IMG/VR virus record: IMGVR_UViG_3300036795_000436
Span: 1 to 36,717 of that record
Reading direction: 5' to 3' (one strand)
Origin: a virus
Length of the DNA stretch: 36,717 nucleotides
The notes below the pieces were generated by a model. The model was not told the origin of the DNA. It was given only the letters and a program-made list of their open reading frames with translations, and did not search any database. The first letter of the stretch is position 1. The number at the start of each line of letters is the position of its first letter. The position numbers and the translations under genes are program-made. Positions 15,506-22,462 of the stretch are shown here, in pieces.

Positions 15506-16293
15506 CCACCCAGGCGCTGATCCGCAGCGTGCCGTTCTCCCTCGTCCGTTCCACCGATGACGCCGGCGACGGCCTGACCCTCGAGGGCTACGCCGCCGTC
15601 TTTGACTCGCCGACCCGCATCGACTCGTGGGAAGGCACCTTCGACGAGATCATCGCCCGCGGCGCGTTCAAGAAGACGATCAAGGAGCGCACCCCGGTCC
15701 TGCAGTTCGACCACGGCCGCCACGCCTCGATCGGCTCGATCCCGATCGGCGCGTTCGAGGAGCTCGGCGAGGACAAGAAGGGCCTGCACATCAAGGCGCG
15801 GATGCACGACAACGCGCTGATCCAGCCGGTCCGCGACGCGATCGCCTCCGGCGCCATCAACGGCATGTCGTTCCGCTTCACCCCGGTCAAGGAAGAGTGG
15901 CGCGATGCCAAGGGCAACCTGCTCACCGACCCCGGCGAGATCTCCCGGCTGCTGTGGACCCCGGACCCCAAGGGCGTGCTGCAACGCACCCTGAAGGAGC
16001 TCAAGTGCCCCGAGCTCGGCCCGGTCGTGTTCCCCGCCTACACCGACACCTCGGTCGACGTGCGCAGCATCGCGCAGACGCTCACCGACCCCAACGCCCG
16101 CGCCGAGCTGGCGCGCCTCCTTGGCACTCCCAACCCCGCGGCCAGCGAAGGGCTGCGCGCGGACGAGGAAGCCGCCGACCACACCACTGAGCCGGATGAC
16201 CACTCAGAGGAAACCAGCGACGCAGACCGCGCCGCTGCCTCCGCCGCACGACACCGTGCGCTGCAACTCTCAGGAGTCATCCCATGCACCTGA
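15502..16293 (+). CDS. Prohead maturation protease, S78 family
   Basis: 263 residues, GTG start in a 4-base overlap. Catalytic residues of the HK97 S78 serine protease family are visible: H71 in Q-F-D-H-G-R, S123 in N-G-M-S-F-R-F, and an acidic residue near E171 in E-L-G-P-V-V-F-P-A-Y. The N-terminal block L-E-G-Y-A-A-V-F is also typical. It removes the scaffold domain of the capsid protein during head maturation. The C-terminal 50 residues are acidic and Ala-rich. The 3' end overlaps the capsid gene by 10 bases. Confidence 0.93.
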   Translation: MTTQALIRSVPFSLVRSTDDAGDGLTLEGYAAVFDSPTRIDSWEGTFDEIIARGAFKKTIKERTPVLQFDHGRHASIGSIPIGAFEELGEDKKGLHIKARMHDNALIQPVRDAIASGAINGMSFRFTPVKEEWRDAKGNLLTDPGEISRLLWTPDPKGVLQRTLKELKCPELGPVVFPAYTDTSVDVRSIAQTLTDPNARAELARLLGTPNPAASEGLRADEEAADHTTEPDDHSEETSDADRAAASAARHRALQLSGVIPCT

Positions 16294-17852
16294 CGCTTCT
16301 CGCGTTGATGCTGCTGCCCCTGGTCGCCTTCGGCGCCCAGCTGCACGGCACCCGGGCACTTCGCCCGACCCTCACCCTGCGCGGCTTCGCCCGCGCGATC
16401 GCCACCTTCGACCACGGCGACATCACCAACGTCCCGGAAGAGCTCAAGGGCAAGTCCGCCGATGACCTGCGCAGCATCGTGGACTACCTCGGTGAGTGCC
16501 TGCGTGGTCTGCACGAGGGCCCCGACGGCGAGCTCCGCTCGCTGGACGAGACCGAGCAGACCAGCTTCGACGCCGGCCTCGCGCTTCGCGCCGCGGCCGT
16601 CCAGCTCCTCGAGCGCCACGACCAGATCGCGAAGCTCGCCGACGCCCCGGCCAAGGTCGAGCGCAGCGCACCCAGCATCATCCGCAGCGAGGACCCGATG
16701 GAGGTCTTCGCCGACCGCTCGGCCACCCCGTCGCAGCTCGCCGACGCGCTGACCCGCTCGCTCGAGGGCAACGTCGAGGACGCCGAGAACATGGCACACG
16801 TCCGCAAGGTCGTGAAGCGCATGCTGCCGCGCAACTCCCGCAACGAGGACCGCGAGTGGGCCCGTGGCCTGATCGCCCGCGCCAGCGATGAGTACACCGA
16901 CGCCTGGTGGAAGATCATCAACGGCCGGGAGTACTCGCTCACCGCCGAGGAGCGCACCGCGCTCGGTGTGGTCACCAACGCCAACGGCGCGTTCCTGCTC
17001 CCGACGCACCTCGACCCGACGATCATCCTGACGAACTCCGGTTCGTCGAACATCATCCGGTCGGTCGCCCGCGTCGTGGAGCTCAAGGAGGGCTACACCT
17101 CGTGGAACGGCATCACCAGTGCCGGCGTCACGGCCTCCTGGGACGGCGAGGTCGTCGAGGTCTCTGACGACAGCCCGACCGTCGGCAAGCCGAACATCGG
17201 CGTGATCCGCGCCCAGGCGTTCGTCGAGGCATCGATCTCGGCGACGGAGGACATCTCCGGCCTGGCCGAGGACGTCATGATGATGTTCGCCGACGCCCGT
17301 GACCGCCTCGAGGGTGCTGCCCACGCGGTCGGCAACGGCACCACAGCGCCCAAGGGCATCTTCACCGCGCTGAACGCCGACACCAACGTGCAGATCACCT
17401 CGACCACCGCCGCCACCATCGGCCTGGTCGACGTGCACGCCCTGTACAAGGCGGTGCCGGTGCGCTGGCGCAAGAAGTCGACCTGGTGCCTCAACCCGAC
17501 GTACAACCTCGCCATCAAGGCGCTCGGGACGGCTCTGTCGGCCAGCTACTCCACCGACCTGACTCAGGAGCCGTCCGACCGGATCCTGAACCGTCCGGTG
17601 CTGGAGAGCGACGACGCACCTTCGACGCAGACCACGACCGCGCTGGACAACGAGGTCATCCTCGGCGACTTCAGCAACTTCGTGATCGTCGACAAGCCCG
17701 GCTCGATGTCCGTCGAGTACATCCCGCACCTGTTCAACACGGCGAACAACCTGCCGGACGGACGGCGCGGCTGGTTCGCGACCTGGCGCAACGGCTCCGA
17801 CGTCGTCACGACGTCGCCGTTCCGGATGCTCGTCGACAAGACGAGCGCCTGA
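16284..17852 (+). CDS. Major capsid protein, HK97 fold
   Basis: 522 residues with a strong AGGAG site (16272-16276) before the ATG. Residues about 40-200 form the charged helical delta/scaffold domain removed on maturation. The mature shell protein begins near 200-230 (GVVTNANGAFLLPTHLDPTI) and has the E-loop, P-domain and A-domain layout (ISATEDISGLAEDVMMMFAD, AVGNGTTAPKGIF, ATWRNGSDVV). Unusually, the first 22 residues are hydrophobic (MHLTLLALMLLPLVAFG), like a signal peptide or membrane helix, just where the scaffold starts. The gene is followed by a strong hairpin that could protect its message. Confidence 0.9.
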   Translation: MHLTLLALMLLPLVAFGAQLHGTRALRPTLTLRGFARAIATFDHGDITNVPEELKGKSADDLRSIVDYLGECLRGLHEGPDGELRSLDETEQTSFDAGLALRAAAVQLLERHDQIAKLADAPAKVERSAPSIIRSEDPMEVFADRSATPSQLADALTRSLEGNVEDAENMAHVRKVVKRMLPRNSRNEDREWARGLIARASDEYTDAWWKIINGREYSLTAEERTALGVVTNANGAFLLPTHLDPTIILTNSGSSNIIRSVARVVELKEGYTSWNGITSAGVTASWDGEVVEVSDDSPTVGKPNIGVIRAQAFVEASISATEDISGLAEDVMMMFADARDRLEGAAHAVGNGTTAPKGIFTALNADTNVQITSTTAATIGLVDVHALYKAVPVRWRKKSTWCLNPTYNLAIKALGTALSASYSTDLTQEPSDRILNRPVLESDDAPSTQTTTALDNEVILGDFSNFVIVDKPGSMSVEYIPHLFNTANNLPDGRRGWFATWRNGSDVVTTSPFRMLVDKTSA

Positions 17853-17868
17853 CGCCTCTCGCGTGACC

Positions 17869-17908
17869 CGCGGCCCGCGGCGAGCTCACAACGCTCGCCC
17901 GGGCCGCG
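17869..17908 (+). terminator. Strong hairpin after the capsid gene
   Basis: Arms CGCGGCCCG (17869-17877) with CGGGCCGCG (17900-17908), and GGCGAGC with GCTCGCC nearer the loop, enclose a 7-base loop TCACAAC: about 16 pairs with one bulge. No U-tract follows, so it may attenuate, or stabilise the capsid message, rather than fully terminate. Confidence 0.6.
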
Positions 17909-17956
17909 GCCCCGACTTCTGCACGCCCACCTTTCCCAACACCCAGGGAGATCCGC

Positions 17957-18235
17957 ATGCACTACCGCGCCAACGACAGCGTTGCCGTGCGACACCCGCT
18001 CACCGGCCACATGCTCGTCCCGCCGGCCGCGACCGAGTACGACGGCGACGACCCGCTCGTGCAGGCCTACCCGTGGCTCTTCAACCGGGTCCACACCTTC
18101 GAGGACGCGTCGGCCGAGCCGGGCACCCGCCGCGCGCCGCGCGCCCCCAAGCCGGCCGCGGAGCCAAAGCCACCTGCAGCGAAGAAGACGGCGGCCAAGA
18201 AGGCCGCCGCAGCCAAGGCACCCACCAAGAAGTGA
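17957..18235 (+). CDS. Small head-region protein with Lys/Ala-rich tail
   Basis: 92 residues, GGGAG site 9 bases before the ATG. The first 55 residues are globular (YRANDSVAVRHPLTGHMLVP, DPLVQAYPWLFNRV). The rest is a histone-like Lys/Ala/Pro tail (AAKKTAAKKAAAAKAPTKK). Proteins of this kind directly after the capsid gene are common in actinophages and often carry basic tails. A head decoration or DNA-contact role is inferred from position. Confidence 0.6.
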   Translation: MHYRANDSVAVRHPLTGHMLVPPAATEYDGDDPLVQAYPWLFNRVHTFEDASAEPGTRRAPRAPKPAAEPKPPAAKKTAAKKAAAAKAPTKK

Positions 18236-18960
18236 ATCCAGGGACGGTCTCCGTCGGCTTCCTCGACCCGGGGCAGTGGTCGGCGAGCTTCGGGCTGAGC
18301 CTCGTCGAGCTCTACCTTGCCGACGCGCACTCCAGCCGGCGGATCGTCCCCGACGGCAAGCAGCTGCGCAACTACTGCGGCACCGGCGGCCTGGTCGCCG
18401 GCCGCAACGAGATCGCCGCGCAGTTCCTCGACGCGACCGACTCCGAGTGGCTGTTCATGGTCGATTCGGACATGGGCTTCGCGCCCGACACCGTCGAGCG
18501 CCTCCTCGCAGCTGCCGACCCGGTCACCCGACCCGTCATGGGTGGGCTGTGCTTCGCGCTGCGCCGCTCCGAGGCAGCCCCGCTGCACGCCACCCGCTAC
18601 GTCAGCGTCCCGACCGTGTACGACTTCGTGGAGACCGACACCGAGGTCGGCTTCCTCACCCTCCTCGACTACCCGCGTGACGAGGTCATCACCGTCGCCG
18701 CCACCGGCGCCGCCTGCCTGCTGGTCCACCGCAGCGCCCTGACCGCGGTCCGCGATCGCGCCGGCGACCACTGGTTCGACCCGGTCACCCACCCCCGCGA
18801 CACCACGTTCAGCGAAGACCTGTCCTTCTGCGTGCGCCTCGCGGCCGCCGGCATCGCCCTGCACGTGGACACCGGCGTGAAGACCTCGCACCACAAGGGC
18901 GGCGTCTACCTCGACGAAGCCCACTTCGACGCGCAACGGATCCCGGAGGCAGTCAGCTGA
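18232..18960 (+). CDS. GT-A glycosyltransferase in the head cassette
   Basis: 242 residues, GTG start in a 4-base overlap. The fold markers of a family-2-like glycosyltransferase are present: W-L-F-M-V-D-S-D-M-G-F, with the metal-binding DSD at residues 78-80, an E-D pair in S-E-D-L-S-F-C-V-R-L (195-196) that is a candidate catalytic base, and H-H-K-G-G near 220. The conserved block N-E-I-A-A-Q-F-L lies upstream. It transfers a sugar from an activated donor. Its place between capsid and connector genes suggests that it decorates a virion protein. The acceptor and sugar are unknown. Confidence 0.75.
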   Translation: MNPGTVSVGFLDPGQWSASFGLSLVELYLADAHSSRRIVPDGKQLRNYCGTGGLVAGRNEIAAQFLDATDSEWLFMVDSDMGFAPDTVERLLAAADPVTRPVMGGLCFALRRSEAAPLHATRYVSVPTVYDFVETDTEVGFLTLLDYPRDEVITVAATGAACLLVHRSALTAVRDRAGDHWFDPVTHPRDTTFSEDLSFCVRLAAAGIALHVDTGVKTSHHKGGVYLDEAHFDAQRIPEAVS

Positions 18961-19550
18961 TGGCCTCCACCCTCAACCTGCTGACCTTGCCCGAGGCGAA
19001 GGCAGCCGTCACCAACAACGCCGGCGACACCAACGACGACCTGCTCGCCGCTTACATCACCGGTGTTTCAAAGTTTCTCGACCGGATCTGCGGCCCGGTC
19101 GTGCAGCGCGACATCACCGGCGAGCTGAAGGACGGCGGGCACAACCTCGTCTTCCTCAACTACCGCCCGGTTGTCTCCGTCGCCGCGGTCACCGAGTACT
19201 GCGGCGCGTCACCGACCGAGCTCACCGAACGGGTCCTCGGCGAGGCGCTCCCGGCGCAGGGCTTCATCCTGCGCAAGGCCGGCGGCTGGCTGTCGCGGAC
19301 CAGCGCCGGTAGCCCGGCCGCGTTCGCCTTCGGCACCCAGAACGTCACCGTCGACTACACCGCCGGGCGCTTCACCGACACCGCCGACGTCGACGAGCTG
19401 TTCAAGCGCGCCGCCGGCCTGGTGCTGTCCAACATCTACCGCCGCGAGCACGGCCGCGGCACCAACCCCGACGGCCTGCTCGGCGCCACCTACATGCTCC
19501 CCAACGCCGCGAAGGCGCTGCTGGCCGACGACCTGCAGATCCGCCAGTGA
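18960..19550 (+). CDS. Head-tail connector (gp6-like)
   Basis: 196 residues from the ATG in TGATG. The N-terminal pattern L-T-L-P-E-A-K-A-A-V-x-N-x-x-x-x-x-N-D-D-L-L-A-A-Y-I matches head-tail adaptor proteins of the HK97 gp6 family, which form a ring under the portal. A beta-rich middle (YRPVVSVAAVTEYCG, VTVDYTAGRF) and helical C-terminus complete the family layout. Overlaps the following neck gene by 4 bases. Confidence 0.8.
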   Translation: MASTLNLLTLPEAKAAVTNNAGDTNDDLLAAYITGVSKFLDRICGPVVQRDITGELKDGGHNLVFLNYRPVVSVAAVTEYCGASPTELTERVLGEALPAQGFILRKAGGWLSRTSAGSPAAFAFGTQNVTVDYTAGRFTDTADVDELFKRAAGLVLSNIYRREHGRGTNPDGLLGATYMLPNAAKALLADDLQIRQ

Positions 19551-20059
19551 GCACCAACGCCCTGTCGAAGCTCGCCGCGCAGACCGAACGTCTCGCCGAC
19601 GGCATGAAGGCGCTGCCGTACCGGGTCGTGAAAGCCACCGCCGACGTCGTCGAGGCATCGATCGAGCGGGCCATCGGCCACGACGCACCGCACCGCCGCG
19701 TCGCCGGCGGCGGGGTCGGTGTCACCCAGCGCACCCTGTCCCGCGGCGAGGACGCCCGGATCATGGTCAAGGCACAGGGCGCGCTGAACCTGCTCGCCAA
19801 CCCGACCGGCCCGCACCTGATCCTGCCGAAGACGTCGAGGTCAGGGAAGACCCGGCGCTCACGGCTCGCGAACTACACCGGCAGCGTCGGCGCCGGCGTC
19901 CACGCGATGCGCACGCCGTACGGGCCGCGCTACGCCGTGCACCACCCCGGCACCCCCGGCAAGGACACCTGGCGCCGCGGCGTCGACGACGCACGGCCGC
20001 TCGTCGCCAAGACGATGGCCACCTCGGTGGAGACCGCCGTCCGTGAGGCGTTCCGGTGA
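19547..20059 (+). CDS. Neck protein (head-closure or tail-completion type)
   Basis: 170 residues, GTG start in a 4-base overlap. The long N-terminal helix followed by GVHAMRTPYGPRYAVHHPGT resembles the HK97 gp10-like minor capsid or tail-completion family. The motif H-H-P-G-T-x-G-K-D-T-W near residues 132-142 is typical. It most likely joins the head to the tail tube. Assignment rests on order and motif, not on a unique signature. Confidence 0.65.
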   Translation: MSTNALSKLAAQTERLADGMKALPYRVVKATADVVEASIERAIGHDAPHRRVAGGGVGVTQRTLSRGEDARIMVKAQGALNLLANPTGPHLILPKTSRSGKTRRSRLANYTGSVGAGVHAMRTPYGPRYAVHHPGTPGKDTWRRGVDDARPLVAKTMATSVETAVREAFR

Positions 20060-20427
20060 TCGTCGAGGAGGCGATCGCCGACGTCGTCGAGGCCATTGAG
20101 TCCGCGGGAATCACCCGCCCCGATGGCGGGGCGATGACTGTCGTCGACTACGACGCCACCCCCGACACCCTCGACCGGCCCGTCGCCTGCACCGTGTCCT
20201 TCGGCGCGCTCACCGACACCGACATCGGCGTCGACGTCCGGCTGTTCTTCGACACCAGCTCCGACGTCAAAAGCGCCGAGCAGCTCGCCCGCACCATCAC
20301 CCCCGCCGTCGACACCGCCCTCGACGACGTGCCCGCGCCGCGATCGACCTGGAACAAGAGCTGGTCGAACGAGCTCTCCTGCTTCGTCGTCACCACCACC
20401 TTGGCGATGCCACGCGAGGACTTCTGA
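20056..20427 (+). CDS. Tail terminator-like protein
   Basis: 123 residues, GTG start in a 4-base overlap. Size, acidic character and position between the neck and the major tail protein fit a tail terminator, the ring that ends tail-tube growth. The sequence has a long N-terminal helix and beta strands (VACTVSFGALTDTDIGVDVR, WSNELSCFVVTTTLAM) consistent with that fold. No unique motif is visible, so the name is positional. Confidence 0.6.
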   Translation: MIVEEAIADVVEAIESAGITRPDGGAMTVVDYDATPDTLDRPVACTVSFGALTDTDIGVDVRLFFDTSSDVKSAEQLARTITPAVDTALDDVPAPRSTWNKSWSNELSCFVVTTTLAMPREDF

Positions 20428-20567
20428 TGCGCCCGTTCCTGCGCGGCCTATGCCTGGTCGAGACCACGCCCGTGCTGCGGCCCCACAAGGGCGGCTGGCG
20501 GATGTTCAAGCGATACCGTCACCGCCGGCCACGCCGGCTTTTCTGCTGGCTGTACGGGCTGATCTGA
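20427..20567 (+). CDS. Tiny basic protein
   Basis: 46 residues in perfect TGATG overlaps on both sides. Strongly basic (RYRHRRPRR) with aromatic hydrophobic ends (FCWLYGLI). Possibly a small virion or regulatory peptide, or only a coupling frame between the tail terminator and the glycosyltransferase. No family is recognised. Confidence 0.4.
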   Translation: MRPFLRGLCLVETTPVLRPHKGGWRMFKRYRHRRPRRLFCWLYGLI

Positions 20568-21574
20568 TGCGGGTGCTCGCGGTCGCGCCCGGGCCCGGGT
20601 TCTCCGTCCAAGACGTCCACGTCGGCTGGGTCGAGGCGCTGCGCGGGCTCGGCGTACACGTCGCGGAGTTCAGCCTCGACGAGCGGATCGCGTTCTACTC
20701 CAACGCACAGATGCCAGACGGCACCCGGGCACTGTCCAACGACCAGGCGCTGCAGCTGGCCATCAACGGGCTGTACTCCGCCTGCTACCAGCTGGTGCCC
20801 GACGTGCTGCTCGTCACCTCCGGCTTCTTCGTCCCCACCGACATGCTCGACCTGATCCGCGGCCGCGGCACGAAGGTCGTGCTGATCCACACCGAAGAGC
20901 CCTACGAGCACGACCGCGACATCGCCCGCGCACCGCACGCCGACATCAACATCGTCAACGACCCGCGCCACCTCGAGGCGTTCACGGCCGCCGGCCCAGC
21001 CTGGTACCAGCCGCACTGCTACCGCCCGGCGATCCACCATCCCGGCGACGTCACTGAGAACTACCGCTCCGAGCTCTGCTTCGTCGGCACCGGCTACCCC
21101 TCGCGCATCGACTTCCTCGAAAGGGCCGCGCTCGCCGGCATCGACGTCGCCCTCGCCGGCAACTGGATCGGCCTCGCCGAGGACTCGGCGCTGCGCAGCT
21201 ACGTCGCGCACGACATCGACGACTGCATCGACAACGACGAGGCGGTGCGCCTCTACCAGGGCGCCAAAGCCTCGGTGAACCTCTACCGCCGCGAAGCCAA
21301 CGCCGCCGACCTCGTCGAGGGCTGGGCGATGGGACCCAGGGAGGTCGAGCTTGCAGCGACCGGATGCTTCTTCCTCCGAGACCCACGGCCAGAGTCCGAC
21401 GAGCTCCTCCCCATGCTCCCCGCCTTCGACTCACCAGAGGCCTTCGGCGAGCTCCTGCGCTGGCACCTCGCCCACCCCCACGTCACGGCCGAGCTTGCCG
21501 GCCGCGCGCGATCGGCGATCGCCGACCGCACCTTCACCAACGCCGCGACGCGACTACTCGCGCACCTCGCCTGA
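20567..21574 (+). CDS. CgeB-like GT-B glycosyltransferase in the tail cassette
   Basis: 335 residues from the ATG in TGATG. The N-terminal half matches CgeB/DUF3880-like proteins (MRVLAVAPGPGF, LIHTEEPYEHD, then D-I-N-I-V-N-D). The C-terminal half has the family glycosyltransferase motifs (E-L-C-F-V-G-T-G-Y-P-S-R-I-D-F-L; A-K-A-S-V-N-L-Y-R-R-E; G-P-R-E-V-E-L-A-A-T-G-C-F-F-L, a nucleotide-sugar site). CgeB proteins modify spore or surface proteins, and here the gene sits next to the tail genes. With the GT-A enzyme upstream it makes a second, unrelated sugar transferase within the structural genes. Confidence 0.75.
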   Translation: MRVLAVAPGPGFSVQDVHVGWVEALRGLGVHVAEFSLDERIAFYSNAQMPDGTRALSNDQALQLAINGLYSACYQLVPDVLLVTSGFFVPTDMLDLIRGRGTKVVLIHTEEPYEHDRDIARAPHADINIVNDPRHLEAFTAAGPAWYQPHCYRPAIHHPGDVTENYRSELCFVGTGYPSRIDFLERAALAGIDVALAGNWIGLAEDSALRSYVAHDIDDCIDNDEAVRLYQGAKASVNLYRREANAADLVEGWAMGPREVELAATGCFFLRDPRPESDELLPMLPAFDSPEAFGELLRWHLAHPHVTAELAGRARSAIADRTFTNAATRLLAHLA

Positions 21575-21583
21575 GCCTCAGGC
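21569..21583 (+). repeat. Short palindrome before the major tail gene
   Basis: GCCTGAGCCTCAGGC, a perfect inverted repeat with 7-bp arms, covers the stop codon of the glycosyltransferase gene and lies 23 bases before the major tail gene. It may be an RNA hairpin or operator. The role is unknown. Confidence 0.35.
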
Positions 21584-21605
21584 ACCGACCGGAAGGAAGT
21601 AACAC

Positions 21606-22007
21606 ATGGCCAGGACCACGGGCAGGAAGGGTCGCGTCTACATCGCGATCGTCGCCGGCGCCCAGGCATCCATGCTGCCGTTCACCGCGAAGTGGTCGCT
21701 TTCAGCGTCCACCGACCAGCTCGACGTCACCGCGATGGACGACGACAACAAGGTCTACGTCTCCGACGTCCCGGACGCCTCCGGTGACTTCTCCGGCTTC
21801 TACGACGACGCCACCGACCAGACCTACACCGCCGCCACCGACGGCATCGCGCGCAAGTTCTACCTCTACCCCAGCAAGGACAGCGCCGGCACCTACTGGT
21901 TCGGCACCGTCAACGTCGACTTCAACATCGACGGCGGCGTCGGGCAGGGCGTGAACATGCGCGGCAAGTGGAACGCCGCGACCACGATCCAGAAGGTCAG
22001 TGCCTGA
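21606..22007 (+). CDS. Major tail protein
   Basis: 133 residues with a strong GGAAGG site before the ATG. The protein has the beta-rich pattern and size of short siphophage tail-tube proteins (GRKGRVYIAIVAGAQASMLP, KWSLSASTDQLDVTAMDD, DFSGFYDD, ARKFYLYPS, VNVDFNIDGGVGQGVNMRGK). The T-x-x-x-D-x-x-V-x-S-x-x-D-x-S-G-D pattern is common in actinophage tube proteins. Its position before the tail chaperones and the tape measure confirms the role. It polymerises into the tail tube. Confidence 0.85.
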   Translation: MARTTGRKGRVYIAIVAGAQASMLPFTAKWSLSASTDQLDVTAMDDDNKVYVSDVPDASGDFSGFYDDATDQTYTAATDGIARKFYLYPSKDSAGTYWFGTVNVDFNIDGGVGQGVNMRGKWNAATTIQKVSA

Positions 22008-22008
22008 C

Positions 22009-22341
22009 ATGACCTGGCACGTCAAGGTTGATGACGACTGGCGCAACACCGACGACCTGACCCTCGACGAGATCACCGCGATCGAGCAGGTTGTCGGTGA
22101 GCCGTGGTCGCTGCTCAACCCGTTCCGGTCGGCACCTACCGCGAAGGCGATGTACGCCGCGTTCCTCATCCGCGACGGCGTCACCGACGAGGCCGCCGCG
22201 GCGCAGGTCGGCGCGTTCTCGATGCGCTGGATCAAAGACCGGTTCCGGTTCCGCAAGGACGACGACCTCCCCGACACGTGGGAGGACGGCCTGCCGGTGG
22301 TCGACCCAAAACCGGATCCGGTCGCTCCTTCGACCGGCTGA
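22009..22341 (+). CDS. Tail assembly chaperone, short form
   Basis: 110 residues from ATG 22009 (GTG at 22000 possible). Acidic, helical small protein in the classical gpG position between major tail protein and tape measure. Chaperones of this type coat the tape measure during tail assembly. Near its 3' end a canonical slippery heptamer allows a minority of ribosomes to continue in the -1 frame to make the longer form. The short form ends at the TGA at 22339. Confidence 0.8.
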   Translation: MTWHVKVDDDWRNTDDLTLDEITAIEQVVGEPWSLLNPFRSAPTAKAMYAAFLIRDGVTDEAAAAQVGAFSMRWIKDRFRFRKDDDLPDTWEDGLPVVDPKPDPVAPSTG

Positions 22342-22460
22342 TCGCGATCTTCTCCGGCAAGCCGTACTACTGGCCGCCGCACGTTGTCCGCCGTCAGTCC
22401 TGGCGCGACCTGTCCCTCCTGTTGGCCATGCACGAGAGCACCGATGAGGAGGACGACTAG
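22009..22460 (+). CDS. Tail assembly chaperone, -1 frameshift fusion
   Basis: About 150 residues: the first 101 codons of the short form up to the Lys codon at 22309-22311, then 49 codons in the -1 frame (beginning TGSGRSFDRLIAIFSGKPYY, ending in an acidic tail). This is the gpGT-type long chaperone. The downstream frame alone has no credible start and reads as protein only after the slip point. The tape measure gene follows after 2 bases. Confidence 0.8.
22305..22311 (+). promoter_or_regulatory. -1 programmed frameshift site CCCAAAA
   Basis: Heptamer of the form X-XXY-YYZ, read in the zero frame as C-CCA-AAA (Pro, Lys). After a one-base slip the tRNAs re-pair as CCC and AAA. It lies 30 bases before the zero-frame stop. 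Use of this site is known for tail chaperones in many siphophages; that it operates here is inferred. Confidence 0.85.
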
Positions 22461-22462
22461 CC

